NCBI RefSeq assembly: GCF_004331465.1
Contig: NZ_SJKB01000009.1
Location: 124,001 to 188,000, forward strand
Direction of reading: 5' to 3'
DNA: 64,000 bases
Origin: Kribbella pittospori
Lineage (GTDB): Bacteria > Actinomycetota > Actinomycetes > Propionibacteriales > Kribbellaceae
Part shown: one piece after another, positions 52,449 to 60,822 of the stretch
Layout of the letters: each line of letters starts with the position of its first letter
Position numbering within the stretch: position 1 is the first letter of the stretch
Made by a program: the position numbers and the translations under genes
Notes under the pieces: model-generated
Told to the model about the DNA's origin: nothing
Seen by the model: only the letters and a program-made list of their open reading frames with translations
Database searches by the model: none

Positions 52449-53602
52449 ACGTGTCCCGAGAGGTTCTCGACCGGGTCCGCGGCAGCCTGGCGATCACCGG
52501 TGCCGAGCCGACTCCGTCCCAGGTGGCGGCTGCGCTCCGCGCGGACGGCCGGGTCTGTGGCGATTCCATGGTCCTTGCGGTCGTCGAGGCACTCCGCCGC
52601 GACGCGTTGGGAGCCGGTCCACTCGACACTCTGCTGTCCGAGCCAGGCATCACCGACATCCTCGTGAACGGCCCCGACGAGGTCTACATCGATCGCGGCT
52701 CCGGCCTCGAGCGCATCCTGATGCGGACCGGGGACGAGCCCGCTGTCCGCCGCCTCGCCACCCGCCTGGCGGCTGCCGCAGGACGCCGGCTCGACGACGC
52801 CACGCCGTACGTCGATGTGCGCCTCGCCGACGGCACCCGCTTCCACGCTGTGCTGTCCCCGGTTGCAGCTCCAGGCACGTGTCTGTCCCTCCGCGTCCCA
52901 GCCCGCAACGTCTTCACCCTCGACGACCTGGTCACCGCGGGCGCTCTACCTCCCGCCGGTATGGCGATCCTGCGCGATCTGCTCAAAGCGCGGGTGGCGT
53001 TCCTGATCAGCGGCGGCACCGGGACGGGGAAGACGACGCTGCTCAATTCGCTGTTGTCCTTGGTGAATCCATCCGAACGATTGGTGCTGGTCGAGGACGC
53101 GAGCGAACTGCGACCGGATCATCCACACGTCGTGCGGTTGGAGGCCCGCCCGCCGAACGTCGAGGGGTCGGGCGAGATCTCGCTGCGTGACCTGGTGCGG
53201 CAGGCCCTGCGGATGCGGCCCGATCGCTTGGTCGTCGGTGAAGTCCGAGGCTCCGAGGTCGTGGACCTGCTGACTGCCTTGAACACTGGCCACGAAGGTG
53301 GATGCGGCACGATCCACGCCAACTCGGCGTCCGACGTCCCGGCTCGTCTCGAGGCGCTCGGTGCGCTGGCCGGCCTGACCCGGGACGCCGTACACAGCCA
53401 GGTCGCCTCGGCCCTGCACGCCGTCATCCACCTGACCCGAGCAACCGACGGGGTACGCCGCATCGCCGAGATCCGAACCTTCGACCGCCTCCCCAACGGC
53501 CACGTAGTCACCCGCCCAGCCGTCGAATTCCACCCCACCGGCACCATCAACGTCCTCCCACCCGCCCACCACTTCACCAACCTCCTCGCCGGTGCAGCAT
53601 GA
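52445..53602 (+). CDS. tadA: Tad pilus secretion ATPase TadA (CpaF)
   Basis: 385 residues from the ATG at 52445, which overlaps the ssd stop. Walker A is Gly-Gly-Thr-Gly-Thr-Gly-Lys-Thr-Thr at 190-198, Walker B-like Leu-Val-Leu-Val-Glu-Asp near 217, and the Asp and His boxes (Arg-Met-Arg-Pro-Asp-Arg-Leu-Val-Val-Gly-Glu-Val-Arg and Gly-His-Glu-Gly-Gly near 256-285) are present. It drives assembly of Flp-type pili from the cytoplasmic face. Confidence 0.94.
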   Translation: MNVSREVLDRVRGSLAITGAEPTPSQVAAALRADGRVCGDSMVLAVVEALRRDALGAGPLDTLLSEPGITDILVNGPDEVYIDRGSGLERILMRTGDEPAVRRLATRLAAAAGRRLDDATPYVDVRLADGTRFHAVLSPVAAPGTCLSLRVPARNVFTLDDLVTAGALPPAGMAILRDLLKARVAFLISGGTGTGKTTLLNSLLSLVNPSERLVLVEDASELRPDHPHVVRLEARPPNVEGSGEISLRDLVRQALRMRPDRLVVGEVRGSEVVDLLTALNTGHEGGCGTIHANSASDVPARLEALGALAGLTRDAVHSQVASALHAVIHLTRATDGVRRIAEIRTFDRLPNGHVVTRPAVEFHPTGTINVLPPAHHFTNLLAGAA

Positions 53603-54384
53603 ACCCGGCTTTCGTCGCAGGCCTCCTGGCGTTCTCGGCAGTTGTGCTCGCCTTACCTATCCGAGGCCGCGGCCTGCATCGCCTGACCGCACGAATCCCC
53701 AGCCGTTCCGGTCCCCTCACCCGCCGCTGGCTGGCTGTTCCCATCGCCGTCACCATCGCGCTCGTCTTCGGAGCACAGATCTTCGTATCGGTCATCGCCA
53801 TCGGCACAGTCGCCGCACTGATCGTCGTACAACGCGCACAACACCAACGCCGCCTCGCGACCGCCGCCCGACGTGCTCAGATCATCGAGGCACTCGACGT
53901 ACTAGCCGCCGAACTGACAGCAGGCCGCCCTCCCATCGACGCACTCGAGGGCGCCACAACCATCAGCCCCGACTTCCACATCGCCCACGCCGCAGCCCGA
54001 CTTGGCGGCGATGTTCCGGGCGCACTCGAGCTAGCCGCCGAAGCCCCAGGCGCCGGCGGCCTCCGCGCCCTAGCCGCAGCCTGGCGTGTGGCGGAGGAGT
54101 CCGGCGCCGCCTTCGCCTCACTCACCGAGCGATTGTCCGACTCCCTACGCGCCGACGAGACCATCCACCGGCAAACAGCAGCCAGCCTCGCAGGCGCCCA
54201 CTCAACCGCCCGCATCCTCGCCGCACTCCCCGTGTTCGGCATCGCCTTGGCCTACTCACTGGGCGCGAGACCCCTGACCTTCCTCACCGCCACCCCCGCC
54301 GGCTGGGTCTGCCTAGCCGGAGGCCTAGCCCTCACCACTCTCGGCCTCAACTGGACCACCCACCTAGCAAAGGTCCCAACATGA
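53599..54384 (+). CDS. tadB: Tad inner-membrane platform protein TadB
   Basis: 261 residues. Membrane helices lie at about 4-20, 46-78, 205-225 and 233-252, and the T2SSF cytoplasmic domain between has Leu-Asp-Val-Leu-Ala-Ala-Glu-Leu-Thr-Ala-Gly-Arg-Pro-Pro-Ile-Asp-Ala-Leu near 98-115. It overlaps both neighbours by 4 bp (ATGA). Confidence 0.9.
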   Translation: MNPAFVAGLLAFSAVVLALPIRGRGLHRLTARIPSRSGPLTRRWLAVPIAVTIALVFGAQIFVSVIAIGTVAALIVVQRAQHQRRLATAARRAQIIEALDVLAAELTAGRPPIDALEGATTISPDFHIAHAAARLGGDVPGALELAAEAPGAGGLRALAAAWRVAEESGAAFASLTERLSDSLRADETIHRQTAASLAGAHSTARILAALPVFGIALAYSLGARPLTFLTATPAGWVCLAGGLALTTLGLNWTTHLAKVPT

Positions 54385-55094
54385 CCCCCGCCCTGTCTGC
54401 ATTTGCTAGCGCCTTCGCGGCCTACCTCCTCATCCCACCCCGATCGAATCTCCGCCGCCTGACCCCACGCTCCCGACGTACCCGCGCCCCAACCCCACGC
54501 ACCCACCGACTAGCTGCCATCGTCGCTGCGATCGGAGCCATCGTCCTGATCGGCTTGCCTTGGGGCGTGCTACTTGCAGCCCTCGCGTACTACGGCATCC
54601 CTCGGGCACTATGCCGCCTCGAACCAGCCGAATCGAAACAACGAACAGCCCAGATCACCCGCGACCTACCACTAGCCGTCGACCTCCTAGCCGCCTGCCT
54701 CCGGGCCGGCCGCCCACCTCAACAGGCGCTCGGTGTCGTCGCCACCGCCGTCCGCGGCCCTCTCGCCGAGCTCCTCACCAACGTGGCACACCACCTAGCG
54801 CTAGGAGCCGACCCAGCCGACGCCTGGGCACACCTACGCACCGAACCAGCCTGTGCCCCCGTCGCCCGAGCCATCGACCGCTCCATCCGCTCCGGCGCAC
54901 CTCTCTCGAAGACACTCGAGCATCTAGCCGACGACGCCCGTCAGTCCCATCAGCACGCCGCCGACCAACGAGCCCGTGCCGCCGAGTCACGCTCCGCTCT
55001 GCCGCTCGGACTCTGTTTCCTACCGGCCTTCATCCTGTTGTCGATCGTCCCCACAATCGCCGACGCCCTGATCCCATATCTGCTCCAGCCCTGA
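54381..55094 (+). CDS. tadC: Tad inner-membrane platform protein TadC
   Basis: 237 residues. The T2SSF domain has Leu-Ala-Val-Asp-Leu-Leu-Ala-Ala-Cys-Leu-Arg-Ala-Gly-Arg-Pro-Pro near 96-111 and Ser-Gly-Ala-Pro-Leu-Ser near 174; helices are at about 45-70 and 205-232. It is shorter than Gram-negative TadC, as usual in actinobacteria. It overlaps tadB by 4 bp. Transcription may continue into the pilin gene, 106 bp further. Confidence 0.9.
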   Translation: MTPALSAFASAFAAYLLIPPRSNLRRLTPRSRRTRAPTPRTHRLAAIVAAIGAIVLIGLPWGVLLAALAYYGIPRALCRLEPAESKQRTAQITRDLPLAVDLLAACLRAGRPPQQALGVVATAVRGPLAELLTNVAHHLALGADPADAWAHLRTEPACAPVARAIDRSIRSGAPLSKTLEHLADDARQSHQHAADQRARAAESRSALPLGLCFLPAFILLSIVPTIADALIPYLLQP

Positions 55095-55200
55095 CCGTCA
55101 TCCACAGCCTGAAACTCCTGTGAAAAAAGGGCATTCGACGACTGCATGTTGTCAGTGAGCGATCCGGACGAGCCGAATCGCAGACCTGGGAGGTATCACA

Positions 55201-55412
55201 TGTCCAAGGCACTGGTGGCCGTTCGCCACCGTCTCCGCACCCGCTCCGAACGCGGCGCCGCAACCGCGGAGTACGCGGTCAGTGTCGTCGCGGCCTGCGG
55301 GTTCGGCGGCATCCTCGTCGCGCTGCTGAAGTCCGACGTGATGATGAACGCCCTCAAGGCCCTCATCAACTACGCACTCAAGCTCGCCGGCGTCGAGGGC
55401 GTCCAGCTCTGA
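55201..55412 (+). CDS. Flp-type pilin (DUF4244 family)
   Basis: 70 residues from the ATG at 55201 with GGGAGGT before it. The prepilin cleavage site is Glu-Arg-Gly-Ala-Ala-Thr-Ala-Glu-Tyr-Ala near 18-27, followed by a 20-residue hydrophobic helix. It is the major pilin candidate of the Tad system. No TadV/CpaA prepilin peptidase gene is in the window. Confidence 0.9.
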
Positions 55413-55436
55413 CCTGAAGGACCCACCATCCGGCGG

Positions 55437-55468
55437 CCGGTCGCGGTCACCCCCTTCACCGCGACCGG
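55437..55468 (+). terminator. Hairpin after the pilin gene
   Basis: A perfect 11-bp stem (55437-55447 and 55458-55468) with a 10-nt loop starts 25 bp after the pilin stop. It would give partial termination or 3' stability, so that pilin is made in excess over the genes that follow. Confidence 0.65.
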
Positions 55469-55548
55469 CCACCGCCACCCACGGACCGGCCACCGCCACC
55501 CACGGAATGGGCACCGCCACCCACGAAACCGGCCACCGCCACCCATCG
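55463..55548. repeat. Four tandem copies of a 21-bp unit
   Basis: Units of the form GACCGGCCACCGCCACCCACG repeat about four times; the first two are identical, the others have 3-4 changes. They fill the space between the pilin hairpin and the TadE-like gene, 12 bp before its start. Confidence 0.8.
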
Positions 55549-55560
55549 AAGGAGCCCTGG

Positions 55561-55923
55561 ATGCCATCTCGCAGAACCCAACGCGGCGCGATCACCGCCG
55601 AACTGGCCATCGCCCTCCCGGTCCTCCTCACCCTGCTCCTGCTCGGCATCTGGGCCATCGGCCTCGTCATCCTCAACATCCAATGCATCGACGCCGCCCG
55701 AGACGCAGCCCGCTCCGCCGCCCGAGGCGACCCCTTCGACCAGGCCCAAGCGATCGGCCGCCGCACCGCCCCCGGCGCCACCATCACCATCACCCGCACC
55801 GGCAAAGACATCCACGTAAAAGTCACCGCCACCCCCAGCCACAAACCCCCACTCCTAACCCACCTACTCCCCACCGCCCTAACAGCCGAAGCCACCCTCC
55901 AATCCGAACCAACCACCCCATGA
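55561..55923 (+). CDS. TadE-family pseudopilin
   Basis: 120 residues. The prepilin motif is Gln-Arg-Gly-Ala-Ile-Thr-Ala-Glu-Leu-Ala near 7-16, then a 22-residue hydrophobic helix (Leu-Pro-Val-Leu-Leu-Thr-Leu-Leu-Leu). The rest is a small periplasm-side domain with conserved Asp-Ala-Ala-Arg-Asp-Ala-Ala-Arg. TadE-like proteins are minor pilins. The next gene can start inside its stop codon (ATGA at 55920). Confidence 0.88.
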   Translation: MPSRRTQRGAITAELAIALPVLLTLLLLGIWAIGLVILNIQCIDAARDAARSAARGDPFDQAQAIGRRTAPGATITITRTGKDIHVKVTATPSHKPPLLTHLLPTALTAEATLQSEPTTP

Positions 55924-56078
55924 CGAACCCGGTCCGCCGTCATCCCATGAGCCGCGCCTGCCCTCACCCCAGGACGACCCGCACCGGCCGCCACCCGAGG
56001 ACCAGCCAGCCAAGCCGTCACCCCACGACGAACCAGCCAGGCCGTCAGCCCACGACCAAGCAGCCGGGTCGTCACCTC

Positions 56079-56480
56079 ATGTCGCCCAACGAGCGAGGCT
56101 CTGCCACAGTCCTGTCCCTCCTGGCCGCCCTGCTCCTCCTCACAGCCCTGACCGTCGCCACCCTCTGGTCGTCAATCTCCACAGCCCGCCACAAACTCTC
56201 AGCCGCAGCCGACCTAACAGCCCTAAGCGCCGCCCAAGCCCTAGCTGCCACCACCCAATCCGCGCCCACCCCGCCGACCGCCGACACCGACACACCCCCG
56301 CATCCAGCCAGCGCCACCCCATGCGAGATCGCCGCCCGAATAGCAACCCTCCACAAAGTCCACCTCGAGTCCTGCCACCCCACCCCCACCACGGTCACCA
56401 TCACCGTCACCCTCCAACTCCACCTCGCACCCTTCGCCCACCCCACCCTCACCACCACCTCCCGAGCGGGCCCCCTGTGA
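56079..56480 (+). CDS. Rv3654c/TadG-like pseudopilin
   Basis: 133 residues from the ATG at 56079. Asn-Glu-Arg-Gly-Ser-Ala-Thr-Val-Leu at 4-12 and a hydrophobic helix to about 35 are those of the Rv3654c family that closes actinobacterial tad clusters; Ala-Ala-Asp-Leu-Thr-Ala-Leu-Ser-Ala-Ala near 49-58 fits too. A start at 55920 (coupled to tadE) is in frame and would add 53 residues made of imperfect Pro-Thr-Thr-Asn-Gln-Pro-Gly-Arg repeats; that would put the cleavage site unusually far from the N-terminus. Confidence 0.75.
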   Translation: MSPNERGSATVLSLLAALLLLTALTVATLWSSISTARHKLSAAADLTALSAAQALAATTQSAPTPPTADTDTPPHPASATPCEIAARIATLHKVHLESCHPTPTTVTITVTLQLHLAPFAHPTLTTTSRAGPL

Positions 56481-56697
56481 TCCCGGACGCCCCAGCCCCC
56501 AGCGCGCCGACAGTTCCGGCAACGCCACGCAACACACCATCACCTACGACGGCGGGCTCTGGACCTGGCGAGGAGGAGAGACCACAGTTGCACCGCAACC
56601 TTCACCGATCGCACTCAGTCCGCCACCCAACGAACGCACCGACGACGGCATCTCCTGGACCCCGTCCATGCAAGTAACTCTCACCCGAGTCGACTGA
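56479..56697 (+). pseudogene. Possible remnant of a gene 3' end
   Basis: The 405-bp space 56481-56885 has no intact gene. One frame reads on to a TGA at 56695 without a start and gives a protein-like tail: Thr-Ile-Thr-Tyr-Asp-Gly-Gly-Leu-Trp-Thr-Trp-Arg-Gly near the middle and Met-Gln-Val-Thr-Leu-Thr-Arg-Val-Asp at the end. It could be the 3' end of a lost gene. The remaining 190 bp contain the promoter of the next gene and nothing else I can name. Confidence 0.35.
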
Positions 56698-56885
56698 CCC
56701 AGCAGCCTTCACGACGTAGCGCGCGTGCGGGGTTCTGAAGCGGTCGCGATCTGGTCGCAATCTGGTAGAGATGCCGCGTTGATGTGGACGAGGCGTGGGA
56801 GCGGACTCCATGATCTGGACCGAAGACCTGCCCATCCTCCCGGACGCACTTCCCCGGCGCCCGGACGGTTACCCCGGAGGCCCGT

Positions 56886-57506
56886 TTGCCCGACCGCATC
56901 CGGCTGTTGCTGGTCGACGACCAGATCCTCAGCCGAGGCGTCCTCAGAAACGGTCTGGAGCGCGAGCGCGATCTTGAGATCGTTGCCGAGCTCAACAGAT
57001 CGGACGACGTCGTGGGCGCCGCGAAACGTCACCGCGCGAACGTCGCTCTGCTCGACGCCGCCGGCCCGGGCCACGACAGCATCACCGTCACCACCAGACT
57101 GCGTACGTCGATCCCGGAGTGCCGTGTCGTGATGCTCACGACGTACGGCCGGCCGATCCACCTCCGGCGTGGTCTCGACGCGGGAGCCAAGGGGTTCGCT
57201 CTGAAAGGAAGCCCGGCGCCGCAGTTGGCCGACGCAGTACGACGTGTGCATCTGGGCCTCCGCGTGGTCGACGCCAACCTGGCGGCCGAAACACTCATGT
57301 ACTCCGAGACCCCACTGAACGACGACGAGACCGACACCTTGCGGGCTGCCCGCGACGGCGGCTCGATCGCACTGATGGCACGCAAGCTCGAGGTCTCGGA
57401 ACGAGTCGTCCGTACCCGCCTCTGGTCCGCGATCGGCAAGACCGGCGCCCGCACCCGCTCCGACGCCATCCACATAGCCGACCGCAACGGCTGGCTCCTC
57501 GACTAA
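56886..57506 (+). CDS. NarL/DesR-like response regulator
   Basis: 206 residues from a TTG at 56886, chosen because GGAGG lies 5 bp before it. The receiver domain has Leu-Val-Asp-Asp-Gln near 9-13 (acidic pocket), Leu-Leu-Asp-Ala-Ala-Gly near 54-59 (Asp56 as phospho-acceptor) and Met-Leu-Thr-Thr-Tyr-Gly near 83-88; Lys near 106 (Leu-Lys-Gly-Ser) is the conserved lysine. The C-terminal helix-turn-helix (145-205) is a diverged LuxR type. No histidine kinase is near, so it is an orphan or is served from elsewhere. Confidence 0.82.
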   Translation: MPDRIRLLLVDDQILSRGVLRNGLERERDLEIVAELNRSDDVVGAAKRHRANVALLDAAGPGHDSITVTTRLRTSIPECRVVMLTTYGRPIHLRRGLDAGAKGFALKGSPAPQLADAVRRVHLGLRVVDANLAAETLMYSETPLNDDETDTLRAARDGGSIALMARKLEVSERVVRTRLWSAIGKTGARTRSDAIHIADRNGWLLD

Positions 57507-57600
57507 CCCTCGCCCGGTATCGGGCGACCCGCGCGCGAGCGCGGCGAGGCCAGAAGCGTGGTCCGCGCTGCGCCAGCCGAGAGTACGTCGACGCGCGGCC

Positions 57601-57840
57601 CGGAGCTGGTAGTGCGAACCGGAGTTAGGAGGTGCGGACCGGGGTCGGGTCGTGTGGACCGAAGTCGGATGGCGCGGGCCGGCGTCAGGTGGTGCGGACC
57701 GGAGTCGGGTCGTGCGGGCCGAAGCCGGGTGGTGCGGGCCGGAGTCGGGTGGTGCGGGCCGGAGTCGGGTGGTGCGGGCCGGAGTCGGGTGGTGCGGGCC
57801 GGAGTCGGGTGGTGCGGGCCGGAGTCGGGTGGTGCGGGTC
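57601..57840. repeat. Twelve tandem copies of a 20-bp unit
   Basis: Exactly twelve 20-bp units in register. The last five (57741-57840) are identical except for one end base; the first seven carry 1-7 changes each, most at the left end. The unit is not a multiple of three, and no gene spans it. It makes up most of the 519-bp space 57507-58025. Confidence 0.92.
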
Positions 57841-58025
57841 GGGCGCAGTTGTTCCCGGCGGTCGACGGGTTAGAGGCAGAACGGGTGGGCTACCCGGGGC
57901 GACGTACACGTACTGGGCTGGGCGCAGTTGTTCCCGCCGGTTGGCTGATCAGAGGCGGAGCGGGTGGGCTGCCGAGTCGGCGTACGGGCAATGGGCGGAC
58001 GAGGTTGTTCGCGCGGGCCGGCGGG
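57841..58025. repeat. Decayed copies of the VOC gene 3' end
   Basis: Two stretches (about 57868-57905 and 57950-57990) resemble the last codons of the VOC gene (58020-58060), including the stop codon and the Asp-Pro-Ala-Ala-His-Pro-Phe-Cys-Leu region read on the minus strand. They look like old tandem duplications. Confidence 0.5.
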
Positions 58026-58799
58026 TTAGAGGCAGAAGGGGTGGGCTGCCGGGTCGGCGTACACGTGGTGGTGTGGGCCGGGTCTGAGTTCGATGGCGCC
58101 GAGGCCGTTGGCGAGGGAGCGGGCGGCGGGCAGGCTGGGCTCGTCGGCGGCCGGGACGCGGAGGTCCAGGTGGACCTGCTGCGGGTACGCCGGGTCGGGC
58201 CAGCGGGGTGCGGGGAACTGCGCGTGCTGGAACGCGAGAGCTGGTAGGCGTCGGTCGGTTCGCGTGATGACAACTCGTTCGGGGGTGTCCAGCTCGCGGT
58301 TCGGCATGTCGAGGAGGTCGGCGTAGAAGTCGGCAAGCGCCCGCGGACTGAAGCAGTCGATAACCACGCGCGCGATCTGAGCGCTGGGGTTGGTTGGTGT
58401 TTCGGTGTTGGGGTAGAGGCAGAACGGGTGGCTGGCGGGGTCGGCGTACGTGCGGAAATCTTCTGTGTGCTGGAGTTTGGAGGCACCGAGTTGTAGTACG
58501 CGTTGCTCGGCGGCGTCAAGGTTGTTGACGGTGATGTCGAGGTGCATTTGTTGGGGGTAGGCCGGGTCGGGCCAGCGGGGTGGCTGGTAGTCGATCGGGC
58601 TGTCGCCGAATCCGAGGTGGAGACCGTCAGGGTCGTCCTCGTCGGCGATCAGGAACCAGTCCTCGCGGATGATCCGCATGCCGAGGAGGTTCGCGTAGAA
58701 CTCTGCCAGTGGGCGAGCGCCGCGTTCGTAGGACTCTTCGGTGTTGCCGGGACAGGCGAAGACGACGTTCTGGAGCTCGATGGTCACGGGGTTCGTCAT
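58026..58799 (-). CDS. Two-domain VOC (glyoxalase-like) protein
   Basis: 257 residues from the ATG at 58799. Two VOC modules (about 5-130 and 138-257) share the wording Pro-Arg-Trp-Pro-Asp-Pro-Ala-Tyr-Pro-Gln-Gln then His-Leu-Asp, and each ends with Tyr-Ala-Asp-Pro-Ala-(Ser/Ala)-His-Pro-Phe-Cys-Leu. The metal site would be His from the His-Leu-Asp strands and a Glu or His from the partner strand. Such proteins in actinobacteria are annotated as glyoxalase/dioxygenase-like, often linked to resistance; no substrate is evident. Confidence 0.85.
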   Translation of the reverse strand: MTNPVTIELQNVVFACPGNTEESYERGARPLAEFYANLLGMRIIREDWFLIADEDDPDGLHLGFGDSPIDYQPPRWPDPAYPQQMHLDITVNNLDAAEQRVLQLGASKLQHTEDFRTYADPASHPFCLYPNTETPTNPSAQIARVVIDCFSPRALADFYADLLDMPNRELDTPERVVITRTDRRLPALAFQHAQFPAPRWPDPAYPQQVHLDLRVPAADEPSLPAARSLANGLGAIELRPGPHHHVYADPAAHPFCL

Positions 58800-58827
58800 G
58801 GGCGATCCCTCCCCGGGGAGCGGTAGG

Positions 58828-59316
58828 TCAGAGCTGATCGAGTTGGTCCAGGAGCCAGCGGGGGCCGGTGGTGGTGGCGCCGGTGGGTTCGAGGCGGTCG
58901 CGGAGGCCGCGGTCGGCGGTGACCACGGTGACGTGGGCGTTGGTGATCGCGGCGGTGGTGGTGACGATGGTGTCGTCGCCGGAGCCGGGAGCGAGGACCA
59001 CGCGGAGGTCCGCGGTGTCGGGGGCGTCGGGACCGGAGGTGGCGGCGCGTGCGGCGCCTTCGAGGATGACGACGATCTCGGTGTCTTCGAGTCGTTCCTG
59101 AAGGGCGGTGAGTTGACGCAGCAGACGTCGCGCGGCACCCGGCCGATCGCGCCACCACCCGTCAGGACGCGAGCCCACCACATTCGCCGCATCCACCACG
59201 ATCACCTGATGCACACCAGTCACCACCTCAGTCTGCTCCGCCCGCAGTCCACGCACCGGTCGACAAGCCGAATCCAGCCGCCGTCGGATCAGATTGCGCA
59301 GGTCGGTCGGAGGCAC
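58828..59316 (-). CDS. NYN-domain ribonuclease-like protein
   Basis: 162 residues with a GTG start at 59316; a second GTG at 59223 would shorten it by 31. The NYN/PIN-like core begins Val-Ile-Val-Val-Asp-Ala-Ala-Asn-Val-Val-Gly-Ser near 38-49, where the Asp is the first catalytic acid; Gly-Ser-Gly-Asp-Asp-Thr-Ile near 111 and Val-Val-Thr-Ala-Asp-Arg-Gly-Leu near 130 bring the others. Relatives cleave RNA. It is 28 bp upstream of the VOC gene on the same strand. Confidence 0.75.
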   Translation of the reverse strand: MPPTDLRNLIRRRLDSACRPVRGLRAEQTEVVTGVHQVIVVDAANVVGSRPDGWWRDRPGAARRLLRQLTALQERLEDTEIVVILEGAARAATSGPDAPDTADLRVVLAPGSGDDTIVTTTAAITNAHVTVVTADRGLRDRLEPTGATTTGPRWLLDQLDQL

Positions 59317-59577
59317 GAGCCGCCCGGTCGGTGCAGGCGACGCCGCAGCCTGCGCGGGGTGGGAGTGTTTGCCAGACCTGCCGGGCGGGTCAGGTGCAGG
59401 TGGAGAGGAGTCGGCCGGGGTGAGTCGGGTGCAGGTGGGTGGCCAGTGCTGGCGAGGCCTGTGCCCGTGCGGGCGGAGGTGTCGCCGGAGGTGGCCGGGG
59501 TGGGTCGGGTGCAGGTGGTGGGGAGCTGGCCGGTGCCTGCGTGGGGTGGAGGCTGCGCCGGAGGTGGCTGGGGTGGG
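59317..59577. repeat. Imperfect duplicates of the CehA-type gene 3' end
   Basis: The stretch 59390-59428 matches the last 39 bases of the gene at 59578-60822 (stop codon included) with few changes, and two further G-rich units of about 75 bp repeat between. No gene is evident. Confidence 0.55.
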
Positions 59578-60822
59578 TTAGGTGCAGGTGGAGAGGAATT
59601 GGCCGGTGTGGGTTATGACGGTGTGGGGGCCGGGGGTGGCGGGGAGGCGGTGGTGGGGGGAGGGGATGGGGTGGCGGGTGCCGTCGGGGGTTATTACGAG
59701 GGTGTTGGGGGCGTTCAGGGCGATTAGCTCGTCGTCGGCTCGGACCAGGATGGGGGCTGTGTAGGAGGTGGAGATGGCGGTGCGGCCGGCGGAGAGGGCT
59801 TCTAGGGTGGCGGCGCGGAGTTCGGCGGGGGTTTCGGCGGAGGCGTCTACGGCTAGCCAGGTGGTGGGGGTGCCGGGAGGGGTGAGGGACGTCGGGTTGT
59901 GCCAGTCGCTGCCGCCGATGGGGATGGTGTCGAGGCCCCACGCCTGCCACCACGCGATCGGTCCGCCCCAGTGGTGGTCGAGCCAGGAGGAGTGCCAGAC
60001 CTCGGCGAGCCGTGGGTGCTCCGGGAGCGGGTGACGCCACGAGCAGTCGCCGCCGAGCGGGTGATTGATCGACAGCAACCCACCGCGCCGGGCGACCTCG
60101 GTCACCCACGTCGCGGCCGCTTGGCGGAAGTCGATCGCCCCGATCTCACCGAAGGCGTTGGCATGACCGGTGTCGGTCGTCACCTCCTGCCCAGGGATCA
60201 GCCCGATGCCGAACCGATCACTCAGCCCAGGCAGCTCGAGATGATGAGCCACAGTGTTGTGATCGGTCACCGCCAACACATCCAGCCCGGCCGCGACACC
60301 CAGTGCAGCGAGGTTCGCGATCGGAGTGGACCCGTCCGAGTGCAGCGAATGCGCATGGAAGTCCCCAGCGATCCACTTCAACCCAGCAGACGCGGGCAAC
60401 GTCCGGCGCGGCGGTCGAGCCGGTACGGCGATAGCGGCCGTCGCGTCGGCGTACTCCGTCAGACCAGGCACCGACGACACCGGACCAGTCACGGCTTCGA
60501 CAACAAGCTCGACACCCTCGACCGGTACGCGATGCAAACCAAGAACAACCCACCACGTCCCCGGCTCGAGCTCACCGGCAACGTACCCAGGCGTCGCCGC
60601 GTCCGGCGTGATCGCAAAGGTATGACGCGCACCGCCGGACCACCCGCGCCATCCGCCGGCACCCTCGCACCCGATGTCGATGACCGCGCCATCGACCGGC
60701 GGGATCGTGAGCGTGACCAGCAGCCCAGGACAGTCCGCCGGGATGTCGACCGGCAGCGAATGCCAGACCGACTCCGCCCGATCATCGAGAGTCCAGGTAC
60801 GGCGGTACGTCGTGACCGCCAT
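59578..60822 (-). CDS. CehA/McbA-family PHP metallohydrolase
   Basis: 414 residues. An N-terminal beta domain (1-135) precedes the PHP domain, which begins Gly-Asp-Phe-His-Ala-His-Ser-Leu-His-Ser-Asp-Gly near 153-164 (metal ligands), followed by Ala-Val-Thr-Asp-His-Asn-Thr near 184-190, Gly-Gln-Glu-Val near 213 and Ser-Asp-Trp-His-Asn near 302-306. The family includes carbaryl hydrolase CehA and phosphoesterases. It is coupled to the ABC ATPase gene (ATGA), so it may process the imported compound, for example a glycerophosphodiester. No signal peptide. Confidence 0.87.
   Translation of the reverse strand: MAVTTYRRTWTLDDRAESVWHSLPVDIPADCPGLLVTLTIPPVDGAVIDIGCEGAGGWRGWSGGARHTFAITPDAATPGYVAGELEPGTWWVVLGLHRVPVEGVELVVEAVTGPVSSVPGLTEYADATAAIAVPARPPRRTLPASAGLKWIAGDFHAHSLHSDGSTPIANLAALGVAAGLDVLAVTDHNTVAHHLELPGLSDRFGIGLIPGQEVTTDTGHANAFGEIGAIDFRQAAATWVTEVARRGGLLSINHPLGGDCSWRHPLPEHPRLAEVWHSSWLDHHWGGPIAWWQAWGLDTIPIGGSDWHNPTSLTPPGTPTTWLAVDASAETPAELRAATLEALSAGRTAISTSYTAPILVRADDELIALNAPNTLVITPDGTRHPIPSPHHRLPATPGPHTVITHTGQFLSTCT

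Noticed and set aside
57601..57840. CRISPR array
   Set aside because: Units are directly adjacent with no spacers, and there are no cas genes.
57558..58247. Open frames across the 20-bp array
   Set aside because: They follow from a stop-free GC-rich repeat; the unit is not a multiple of three and there is no start with a ribosome binding site.
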